From positions 1 through 5,301 of the forward strand of contig CAZPEL010000047.1 in assembly GCA_964585585.1 (NCBI GenBank): a stretch of DNA of 5,301 bases, written 5' to 3'. The number at the start of each line of letters is the position of its first letter. Position 1 is the first letter of the stretch. Source of the stretch: CAZNAQ01 sp964585585 (GTDB taxonomy: Bacteria > Patescibacteriota > Patescibacteriia > Patescibacteriales > JAGXOH01). Below the pieces are notes generated by a model. That model worked only from the letters and a program-made list of their open reading frames with translations, had not been told where the DNA came from and did no database searches. The position numbers and the translations under genes are program-made. Shown here piece after piece: positions 1 through 4,625 of the stretch.

Positions 1-307
1 AAAAGGGAGCTATACTCCAGAAAATAACCACATTAGCTATGGGGGCCATGGTCATAGCTATATTGAAGAGACTTATCTGCATGGCTATAAAAAAGCCTAT
101 GATCAGAACCGCCTTGACATTTTTTTTGGAAATTCTCCAAAAGTCCCTACTAACAAAGGGAACCACGGCCAATAAAAAAATAAAAGCGAACAAAACCCGG
201 TAGAAATTTAAAGTGAAAACAGGGACGTTATCCCCGACCAGTTTCACAAAAACTCCAATGGTGGCCTCGGCCAGGGTCACCATTGTTAACCATACATATT
301 CCTTCAT
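1..307 (-). CDS. EamA/DMT-family transporter, N-terminal part (runs off the window)
   Basis: The 102 visible residues start MKEYVWLTMV and are very hydrophobic. Predicted membrane helices lie at about residues 5-24, 33-53, 66-84 and from 88 on. The APIANVVIFWSIAPF stretch (88-102) matches the conserved pattern of EamA domains, in which a short A-P-x-A segment leads into a helix ending in a proline. EamA/DMT proteins are usually ten-helix inner-membrane exporters or permeases for small metabolites, so about two thirds of this one is missing; the substrate cannot be told. The start at 307 is preceded in frame by a TAA (317-319), so no longer start is available. There is no Shine-Dalgarno sequence, only an AT-rich leader containing TTTAAACTTAAA. 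The gene lies 51 bp after the repeat-type membrane protein and could be read from the same operon, from its own promoter, or both. Confidence 0.8.
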   Translation of the reverse strand, partial: MKEYVWLTMVTLAEATIGVFVKLVGDNVPVFTLNFYRVLFAFIFLLAVVPFVSRDFWRISKKNVKAVLIIGFFIAMQISLFNIAMTMAPIANVVIFWSIAPF

Positions 308-336
308 ATTTTGTGTTTAAGTTTAAATTTAATTTT

Positions 337-366
337 ATTGTAACAGTAATATTTTATTTCAGGCAA
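337..366 (-). promoter_or_regulatory. Possible extended -10 promoter for the EamA gene
   Basis: On the minus strand a TGT-TACAAT extended -10 (345-337) follows TTGCCT (366-361) with an 18-bp spacer. The -35 overlaps the last codons of the upstream membrane-protein gene. Transcription would start near 330, giving a leader of about 23 nt. The -10 resembles the TGT-TACACT of the promoter at 3737-3745. It is a sequence match only, in AT-rich DNA. Confidence 0.35.
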
Positions 367-826
367 TAGTTTCAGGGGATTTTTCACTCTTGGTCTTGAT
401 GCCGGGGAACCAGTCATGCCTATCCACTATGAATTCACCCAGGATGGCAAAGGGTAAGGTGACCAAGGTAACAATTCCGACCGTTTTCAGGGTGATGGTT
501 TCCCCGGTTAAAAAATTGATGATGATAAGATCTTCCACCACCCCCATAAAAACACCAAAGACCATGAATTCCAGGATCGTCTCCAAATGTTGGATCGTTT
601 TGTTCCTGTTTTGGGGGAGTAAATTGATCCTGTCCACCACCAACTCTCCGATTCCGGCAAAAGGGATCACGACCAACAGGGAGATCACGGCGGCCTGGGT
701 GTTCAAGGGGTGATCCGTGGAAATGCTTACGGCCAATAAATTTTCCACCAAGCCCAAAAACACGCCGAAGATAGCAAAGCCCAAGAATATTTTTATCTGC
801 TTTTTGAATTTGTTTTTAACTTCCAT
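359..826 (-). CDS. Membrane protein made of two tandem 70-residue repeats, function unknown
   Basis: This 155-residue protein is not a family I recognise. It consists of two copies of one module offset by exactly 70 residues with no gaps. FGVFLGLVEN (20-29) matches FGVFMGVVED (90-99), and PFAGIGELVVDR (55-66) matches PFAILGEFIVDR (125-136). Each module holds two hydrophobic segments (about 13-34 and 45-62; 83-105 and 115-132), giving four predicted membrane helices with the two halves in the same orientation. Acidic residues recur inside or at the ends of the helices: E28/E98, E61/E131 and D65/D135, each of the last pair followed by Arg. Such conserved charges suggest a polar or metal/ion site between the halves, which is inference. 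The N-terminus is Lys-rich (KNKFKKQIK), and the C-terminus is a short polar tail. The gene begins 9 bp after the GrpB-like gene, with no Shine-Dalgarno sequence, so co-transcription and possibly coupled translation are likely. Confidence 0.75.
   Translation of the reverse strand: MEVKNKFKKQIKIFLGFAIFGVFLGLVENLLAVSISTDHPLNTQAAVISLLVVIPFAGIGELVVDRINLLPQNRNKTIQHLETILEFMVFGVFMGVVEDLIIINFLTGETITLKTVGIVTLVTLPFAILGEFIVDRHDWFPGIKTKSEKSPETIA
419..769 (-). repeat. Tandem protein-coding duplication, 210-bp period
   Basis: The cores of the two modules of the membrane protein lie at 629-769 (first) and 419-559 (second), shifted by exactly 210 bp. Conservation is at the protein level. For example, the GELVVDR and GEFIVDR segments differ at many synonymous positions, so this is an old duplication kept by selection rather than a recent tandem repeat. 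Confidence 0.75.
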
Positions 827-835
827 TTTGGTTTT

Positions 836-1342
836 TTATTTTTTTAGGTTTAGTTGTTTTAAGATATCGTCGATAAAATCTTGTTTGTATTCTTTGTATT
901 TTTTTTGCTCACCTTGTGCCTTTTGGGCGGCCTTTTTCTTTATTTCGGCATACTCCTCCACTTTTTCCGGATGCCTCAAGAGGTAGTCGCGAAAATTAAT
1001 TATTTCCCGCCAGTCTTGGCTGTGCAGCGGGGTGAGATGTATATGCACCCTTCTTCGCCCGTTCTTATAGGGGTAATCTATTCTGAAAAAGTATCTTTCC
1101 GGGTAGCTGGCCCGTTCTCGGAATTCGTAACCCGCTTGCTCCAGCTGTTTTTTAACCGATTCCATATCGGAAACTCCTATTATGATGTCCAGGATACCCT
1201 TTCCTCCGAGTCCGGGAACGGCCGTAGAGCCCACATGTTCGATCTTCACCTCCTCATCTAAAAAAGAGAGGAGTTTTTCCCTTTCTTGATCGAATAATTT
1301 TTTGTAATTCGGGTCGTATTTTCTAAAAACGTATTTTTCCAT
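836..1342 (-). CDS. GrpB/UPF0157-family protein, nucleotidyltransferase-like fold
   Basis: The 168-residue length is normal for the GrpB (UPF0157) family. The diagnostic motif is present as HVGSTAVPGLGGKGILDI (36-53), the G-S-T-x-V-P-G-L-x-x-K-x-x-x-D pattern shared with the nucleotidyltransferase fold. VHIHLTP (99-105) and FRDYLLRHPE (117-126) are also typical. The C-terminal third is Lys/Glu-rich and helical (about 123-168). The family belongs to the nucleotidyltransferase superfamily by fold; its substrate is poorly defined, and the protein should be cytosolic. The motif carries GGKG where many members have AAKP. The gene sits second in the minus-strand run, 7 bp after the PAS gene and 9 bp before the repeat-type membrane protein. 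There is no Shine-Dalgarno sequence before the ATG, so expression probably depends on the upstream gene. Confidence 0.9.
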   Translation of the reverse strand: MEKYVFRKYDPNYKKLFDQEREKLLSFLDEEVKIEHVGSTAVPGLGGKGILDIIIGVSDMESVKKQLEQAGYEFRERASYPERYFFRIDYPYKNGRRRVHIHLTPLHSQDWREIINFRDYLLRHPEKVEEYAEIKKKAAQKAQGEQKKYKEYKQDFIDDILKQLNLKK

Positions 1343-1349
1343 ATCTGAA

Positions 1350-1811
1350 TTACTTTATTTGCTTGACCAATTCCATCATGGAGGGCTTGCCTTTCAGTAT
1401 CAATTTTTTAAAGTCCTCCATTTGTTGGAAAATATCCTCTTCTTCCTTTACCTTCATGACAAAACCGATGACAGTGGTCTTGTCCTCGGTTTTTTCGAGA
1501 ATTTGTCCCAGATCATAGAATTTTATATATTCTCCGTTTTGGGCCTTTATTCGGTAAACGGTTTCATACAGGTCTTTCTTGCCCTCCAAGTGGTCCCGCA
1601 TGGCCTGCATAGTGTCCTTATGGTCATCCGAATGGATCAGTTCGGTAAAATCCTGATAATGATTAAAATCCTCTTCGGAGTAACCCAGCATATCGGTTTT
1701 GGTCTGCCCAAAGAATACATCCCCGGAGGGTAACTCCATTTGCCACCAAGCGACCTTGCCCTCTAATACGGCCTGGTCGAATTTTTGTAAGTTCATGCTT
1801 TGCTCTTCCAT
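1350..1811 (-). CDS. Stand-alone PAS-domain protein
   Basis: Almost the whole 153-residue protein is one PAS fold of the PAS_3 type. It has WWQMELPSG (22-30, first strand), K38 and MLGYSEEDF (41-49, helix and hinge), FTELIHSDDH (55-64), YETVYRIKAQNGEYIKFYD (82-100, including the usual R-x-K and G-E-Y-I strand pair) and VIGFVMKVKEEE (114-125). The tail (126-153) is a short helix with no output domain such as a kinase, GGDEF or HTH. It is therefore probably a cytosolic sensor or adaptor that signals by protein contact; the ligand cannot be predicted. It is the first gene of the minus-strand run and faces the divergent promoter region. The ATG at 1811 has no Shine-Dalgarno sequence. An alternative start is Met6 (1796), which has a purine stretch GGAAGAG just upstream. 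Confidence 0.85.
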   Translation of the reverse strand: MEEQSMNLQKFDQAVLEGKVAWWQMELPSGDVFFGQTKTDMLGYSEEDFNHYQDFTELIHSDDHKDTMQAMRDHLEGKKDLYETVYRIKAQNGEYIKFYDLGQILEKTEDKTTVIGFVMKVKEEEDIFQQMEDFKKLILKGKPSMMELVKQIK

Positions 1812-1844
1812 AATTTTTATTTAAGTTTAAAGATTTCTCTATGC

Positions 1845-1873
1845 TTGATTATTTGTTATCATTATAATATAAA
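1845..1873 (+). promoter_or_regulatory. Promoter of the glycosyltransferase gene
   Basis: TTGATT (1845-1850) is followed after 17 bp by TATAAA (1868-1873), predicting a start near 1880 and a leader of about 52 nt. A perfect TATAAT at 1863-1868 is also available but lacks a good -35 at normal spacing. Both choices overlap the divergent minus-strand promoter, so the two transcripts probably compete for polymerase. Confidence 0.45.
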
Positions 1874-1889
1874 CAATCATTAGCGGCAA
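1861..1889 (-). promoter_or_regulatory. Promoter of the minus-strand PAS-GrpB-membrane gene run
   Basis: A perfect TATAAT (1866-1861 on the minus strand) lies 17 bp from TTGCCG (1889-1884). This puts the start of transcription near 1854 and leaves a leader of about 43 nt before the PAS start codon. The -10 overlaps a plus-strand TATAAT at 1863-1868. Confidence 0.5.
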
Positions 1890-1932
1890 TCAAGTCAAAT
1901 CGGAAGGCATTTGATTTTTAAGTTAAATCCTT

Positions 1933-3309
1933 ATGAGCAATGGAAAAAAAGTGGCTATTTGCCATTATCGTGTCGGTAAAACGGACGGAGTTTCCCTGGA
2001 AATAAAAAAGAGAAAGAAAATATTGGAATTCCATGGCTGCGAGGTCCAATTGATAGCCGGATCCAGGTCCAGATCTGCCGATCATGTCATCAATGAGTTG
2101 GAGTGGGAGGACGGAGCCATATCCACCATCAAAGAGAACGGTTTTGCCGATTTCGGCCGGAAAGATTTTAACGACCGGGAATTAAAGAACAAGATCCTCA
2201 AGGTGTCCGATATTATAGAAAGGAAGCTGGAGACCATCCAGGAAAAGGAAAATTTTGATTATTTCTTGGTTCATAACATTTTTTGTTTTGGCGGCCATAT
2301 CGCCGCGGCTCGAGCTTTTAACAATATTATAACCAGATACAAAATTCCCACTATTGCCACTCATCATGATTTTTTTTGGGAAAGAAAGGAATTCAAAACT
2401 CCCTGTAATGGCTTTTTAAAAGAATATGTCAACACTTATCTGCCCCCGAGAAACGATCTTATCAAGCACACGGTTTTAAGTTCTATCGCCCAGAGGGAGT
2501 TAAAAAAACGTCGGGATATTGATTCCGTGGTCATTCCGGACATTTTTGATTTTTCCCAAGATCCCTGGCGGGAAGACAAGTTCAATCAAGATTTATTGGG
2601 AAGAATAGGGGTCAAGGACAACGACCTGTTGTTTCTCCAGGCCACTCGAATAGTTCCGAGAAAGGGGATCGAGTTGGCCATAGATTTTGCTTCCGCTTTT
2701 AATAAGGATATGGAAAGATTAAGAGGCAAGACCCTGTATAACGGCAAAAAGATCGACGCTGATTCCCGGTTGGTCCTGGTCTTGGCCGGATATTACGAGG
2801 ATTCGGATAAGGATTATTATTTAAAGATCAAAGAGGTGGCTCAAGACAGCGGAGTGGAGGTTAAATTCGTGAATCACCATATCCAGGCCAGGCGTTCCTA
2901 CAACAACGGGGAACGCAAATTCTCTTTGTGGGATATCTATGTTTATTCCGATTTGGTTACCTTTCCCAGTATTTGGGAGGGCTGGGGTAATCAGTTCATC
3001 GAGGCCGTATTCGCCCGCAAGCCGGTAGTGGTTTGGGAATATCCGGTCTTCAAGGAGGACATAAAACAAGAAGGATACCAGATCATCTCTCTAGGGGATA
3101 AATTGTTGTTTGACCGGGAGGAAGGATTGCGCCGTTTGCCCCCGGAGCATCTAAAAGGGGCGATCGAAACAGCCAAAGAGTGGCTCCTGGATCCGGATTT
3201 GGACAAGGTCTTGGCGGATAACTTTGATATCGGAGAGAAAAATCACGGCTTTCAAGTAGTGGAAGATTTTTTGGTTCAAGAATTGGGCTTGGATATCCTT
3301 GATAAATAA
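1933..3309 (+). CDS. GT4-type (GT-B fold) glycosyltransferase
   Basis: A 458-residue soluble glycosyltransferase of the retaining GT4 class, with no signal peptide or membrane segment. The N-terminal Rossmann domain opens with VAICHYRVGKTDGVSLEIKK (7-26), whose G-V-S loop is typical near the donor phosphates, and includes HHDF (144-147) in the acceptor half. The C-terminal domain has LQATRIVPRKGIELAI (235-250), with R239 and K244 as likely nucleotide-phosphate contacts. It also has FPSIWEGWGNQFIEA (344-358), containing the E-x7-E motif (E349, E357). It should transfer a sugar from a nucleotide-sugar donor, but donor and acceptor are not readable from sequence. The TDGVSLEI opening recalls synthases of glycosylglycerate-type compatible solutes (MggS-like), a weak resemblance from memory. 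No Shine-Dalgarno sequence is present; the leader reads TTTAAGTTAAA five bases before the ATG. No terminator follows, and the next promoter starts one base after the stop. Confidence 0.88.
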   Translation: MSNGKKVAICHYRVGKTDGVSLEIKKRKKILEFHGCEVQLIAGSRSRSADHVINELEWEDGAISTIKENGFADFGRKDFNDRELKNKILKVSDIIERKLETIQEKENFDYFLVHNIFCFGGHIAAARAFNNIITRYKIPTIATHHDFFWERKEFKTPCNGFLKEYVNTYLPPRNDLIKHTVLSSIAQRELKKRRDIDSVVIPDIFDFSQDPWREDKFNQDLLGRIGVKDNDLLFLQATRIVPRKGIELAIDFASAFNKDMERLRGKTLYNGKKIDADSRLVLVLAGYYEDSDKDYYLKIKEVAQDSGVEVKFVNHHIQARRSYNNGERKFSLWDIYVYSDLVTFPSIWEGWGNQFIEAVFARKPVVVWEYPVFKEDIKQEGYQIISLGDKLLFDREEGLRRLPPEHLKGAIETAKEWLLDPDLDKVLADNFDIGEKNHGFQVVEDFLVQELGLDILDK

Positions 3310-3338
3310 TTGACACCGAGAACAAAAAATTGTAATAT
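3310..3338 (+). promoter_or_regulatory. Strong sigma70-type promoter for the 89-residue gene
   Basis: A perfect -35 TTGACA (3310-3315) is separated by 17 bp from TAATAT (3333-3338). The -35 starts immediately after the glycosyltransferase stop codon. The predicted start is near 3345, giving a leader of about 49 nt. An imperfect inverted repeat, ACACC (3313-3317) and GGTGT (3340-3344), brackets the promoter and could be an operator. Confidence 0.6.
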
Positions 3339-3381
3339 TGGTGTAATAATTCTTAAGGTCAAGTACTTTTAAATAAGGAAA

Positions 3382-3391
3382 AAGGAGGGAG
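3382..3391 (+). promoter_or_regulatory. Strong Shine-Dalgarno site deciding the start at 3394
   Basis: AAGGAGGGAG lies with its GGAGG core five bases before ATG. The same ten bases precede the HD-GYP-like gene at the same spacing, while the other genes in the window lack a recognisable site. Confidence 0.85.
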
Positions 3392-3393
3392 CA

Positions 3394-3663
3394 ATGGTCT
3401 TTTGGGGGAAAAGAGAGAACCAGGATGTAGAAGGTTTTGTTATGGGCGAGAAAAGGATAAAGCTAACACCCGACCGAAGCGCCAAGGAGGTCAGTATTTT
3501 GACCATAGAAAACGAATCGGATTTTGTTTTCCGGAAAGTTGTGCTTATGGGGGAAGACGCCGAAGAAGAGTTTCGGGTTGATGAGCCCGTTTTATTGGTC
3601 CGAGAGGATCGTTTTTTATTCGGCTTCTTGGTTTTTTCCAAGGAAAAATTAAAAAAAATTTGA
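3394..3663 (+). CDS. Small hypothetical protein, 89 residues, predicted mostly beta
   Basis: I do not recognise this protein. The 89 residues are hydrophilic, rich in Glu, Lys and Val, and have no signal peptide, membrane helix or Cys/His metal cluster. Alternating hydrophobic and polar residues suggest about six beta strands, for example VEGFVMGE (12-19), KEVSILTIEN (31-40), FVFRKVVLMG (44-53), EPVLLVRED (64-72) and RFLFGFLVFS (73-82). A small all-beta domain is the likeliest fold. That it is a real gene is supported by a consensus promoter, a strong Shine-Dalgarno site, and an intrinsic terminator 13 bp after the stop. It forms a complete one-gene transcription unit between the glycosyltransferase and the HD-GYP-like gene. 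The strong promoter and ribosome-binding site suggest that it is abundant. Function unknown. Confidence 0.75.
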   Translation: MVFWGKRENQDVEGFVMGEKRIKLTPDRSAKEVSILTIENESDFVFRKVVLMGEDAEEEFRVDEPVLLVREDRFLFGFLVFSKEKLKKI

Positions 3664-3676
3664 ACATTGTAAAGCG

Positions 3677-3704
3677 AGCCGACTCCACCGGGGTCGGCTT
3701 TTTT
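3677..3704 (+). terminator. Intrinsic terminator of the 89-residue gene
   Basis: AGCCGACTCC (3677-3686) pairs with GGGGTCGGCT (3690-3699): ten pairs including one T-G wobble, a three-base ACC loop, and a run of six T at 3699-3704. Confidence 0.9.
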
Positions 3705-3716
3705 CTAGGAATGGGC

Positions 3717-3745
3717 TTGATTTTTCGGGCTTATTATGTTACACT
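3717..3745 (+). promoter_or_regulatory. Promoter of the HD-GYP-like gene
   Basis: TTGATT (3717-3722), a 17-bp spacer and TACACT (3740-3745) preceded by TGT (3737-3739) form an extended -10 promoter. The predicted start is near 3752, so the mRNA carries a leader of about 60 nt that contains the hairpin at 3760. Confidence 0.5.
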
Positions 3746-3759
3746 TAGAGGAAGTTTTT

Positions 3760-3781
3760 GCTGCAGAAAAGCAGCGTTTTT
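3760..3781 (+). promoter_or_regulatory. Attenuator-like hairpin in the leader of the HD-GYP-like gene
   Basis: GCTGC (3760-3764) and GCAGC (3771-3775) form a five-pair stem around a six-base AGAAAA loop, followed by G and five T (3777-3781). It resembles a weak intrinsic terminator and lies between the predicted transcription start and the ribosome-binding site. The stem is short, so it may leak or have no role. Confidence 0.4.
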
Positions 3782-3800
3782 AAGCACTTTTCAAACCAAA

Positions 3801-3810
3801 AAGGAGGGAG
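3801..3810 (+). promoter_or_regulatory. Strong Shine-Dalgarno site deciding the start at 3813
   Basis: AAGGAGGGAG with its core five bases before the ATG fixes the start at 3813. The open frame reaches back to an ATG at 3660, but that part overlaps the preceding terminator and this gene's own promoter, so it is not used. Confidence 0.85.
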
Positions 3811-3812
3811 TA

Positions 3813-4421
3813 ATGAGCGCATGTGATTTTTTTCGGAGTCTGGAAAAATATTCAGTAGAAGAGCTTTCCCGGCGCTTGGAAGGGCTAAAGCCGGGCCACC
3901 GAGACAGAGTGAACGATATTGTTCGTTCCTTTGCCAATCTTAACGGCTTTAACGATATTTGTACGGACTTAATGCTTTTGAACAATTATCAGAATATCGG
4001 AGAGGCTTTTATCTCTTATTTGATATCCCAGACCCGCCGCCTGAATCGGGAAGAGAAAAAGATGATCCGCCGGCACCCCATTCTGTCGGCCCATGTCTTG
4101 GACGCTAAAGTTTTTGAAAATGTTATTGGAAAAGATCTTTTCCAAGAAATTCTTTATCATCATGAGAGATTCGACGGCAAGGGTTTTTTCCGCGTCCAGG
4201 GGAAGCAGGTTCCGGAGCTGGTTCGGGTCATATCTCCTATGGATTTTTATGTAGCCGTAACTTCTGTCCGTCCCCACCGGGACGCCGTCTCTCACGAGGA
4301 AGCCATACAGGAGTTGCATAATCAATCCGGGAAAATGTTCGACCCCAAAATTATACCTTATGTGGTCGAGGCCATTGAATGCCAGGAAAGAGATAGACTC
4401 AAACTGAGATGCGCTAAATGA
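3813..4421 (+). CDS. Degenerate HD-GYP/HD-domain protein, probably non-catalytic
   Basis: From the chosen start the protein has 202 residues, MSACDFFRSL to RCAK. The order of motifs follows HD-GYP domains: RRLNREEKKMIRRHPILSAHVL (75-96, containing the H-P of the third motif), YHHERFDGKGF (115-125), VISPMDFY (139-146), TSVRPHRDAVSHEEAI (150-165) and GKMFDPKI (173-180). Active HD-GYP enzymes cleave cyclic di-GMP with a two- or three-metal centre. Here the signature H-D-I-G-K aligns with QNIGE (60-64), so the metal-binding His-Asp pair and the Lys are replaced. The G-Y-P signature is GFF (124-126). H88, H116, H117 and D144 are kept. Partial metal binding is possible, but normal hydrolysis is unlikely; a ligand-binding or scaffold role is inferred. 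The first 55 residues are helical and lack a recognised sensor. It has its own promoter, leader hairpin and terminator. Confidence 0.8.
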   Translation: MSACDFFRSLEKYSVEELSRRLEGLKPGHRDRVNDIVRSFANLNGFNDICTDLMLLNNYQNIGEAFISYLISQTRRLNREEKKMIRRHPILSAHVLDAKVFENVIGKDLFQEILYHHERFDGKGFFRVQGKQVPELVRVISPMDFYVAVTSVRPHRDAVSHEEAIQELHNQSGKMFDPKIIPYVVEAIECQERDRLKLRCAK

Positions 4422-4426
4422 TCTTT

Positions 4427-4459
4427 AAAACCCGCCCCTTATTGGGAGCGGGTTTTTTT
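4427..4459 (+). terminator. Intrinsic terminator of the HD-GYP-like gene
   Basis: AAAACCCGC (4427-4435) pairs with GCGGGTTTT (4448-4456). Above it CCC (4436-4438) pairs with GGG (4444-4446) across a bulged A, with a TTATT loop. A run of seven T (4453-4459) ends it, five bases after the stop codon. Confidence 0.9.
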
Positions 4460-4469
4460 ACATTTACTA

Positions 4470-4497
4470 TTGACATATATTTCTTTTGTGTTATTGT
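4470..4497 (+). promoter_or_regulatory. Promoter of the cold-shock gene, giving a long leader
   Basis: A perfect -35 TTGACA (4470-4475), a 16-bp spacer and TATTGT (4492-4497) with an upstream TGT (4489-4491) make an extended -10 promoter. Transcription would begin near 4504, about 122 bases before the start codon. Confidence 0.5.
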
Positions 4498-4503
4498 TAA
4501 ATT

Positions 4504-4625
4504 GTTAGTTCAAACGCTATCCACTTCTTGATTTTTACAAGAAGTGACGAGTGTCAAAAGCTTAGAAACAAAGAGTCGAATTTCTAAATTTGACACTTAC
4601 TAATTAGTTTTAGTTTAAAATTTTC
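4504..4625 (+). promoter_or_regulatory. Structured 5' leader of the cold-shock gene (two hairpins)
   Basis: Hairpin 1: CACTTCTTG (4522-4530) and CAAGAAGTG (4538-4546) form nine perfect pairs with a seven-base ATTTTTA loop. Hairpin 2: AGTGTCAAA (4550-4558) and TTTGACACT (4589-4597) form nine perfect pairs. After an AGC/A internal loop, TTAGAAA (4562-4568) and TTTCTAA (4581-4587) add seven more, closing a 12-base loop. Neither is followed by a T-run, so neither is a terminator. The remaining 28 bases before the ATG are A/T-rich, unstructured and free of a Shine-Dalgarno site. Cold-shock genes are known in other bacteria for long, temperature-responsive leaders; that role here is inferred. It could instead be an operator region or a small RNA. 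Confidence 0.55.

Noticed and set aside
390..1733. Open frames on the plus strand opposite the minus-strand genes (390-713, 717-986, 881-1261, 1359-1733).
   Set aside because: They overlap recognised or repeat-structured proteins on the other strand, and their translations show no domain.
3361..3368. Palindrome AAGTACTT before the 89-residue gene as an operator.
   Set aside because: Eight-base AT-rich palindromes are common by chance, and it does not overlap the promoter elements.
3660..3812. N-terminal extension of the HD-GYP-like gene to an ATG at 3660.
   Set aside because: These 51 codons run through the intrinsic terminator at 3677-3704, a promoter and a leader hairpin, and a strong Shine-Dalgarno site sits right before the ATG at 3813.
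2182..4325. Minus-strand frames opposite the glycosyltransferase, the 89-residue gene and the HD-GYP-like gene.
   Set aside because: They have low-complexity or Ser/Lys-biased translations, no initiation signals, and lie fully within better-supported genes.
4522..4597. The paired hairpins read as a CRISPR array, tRNA or transposon end.
   Set aside because: There are no repeated spacers, no cloverleaf or CCA-type acceptor, and no transposase or target duplication nearby.
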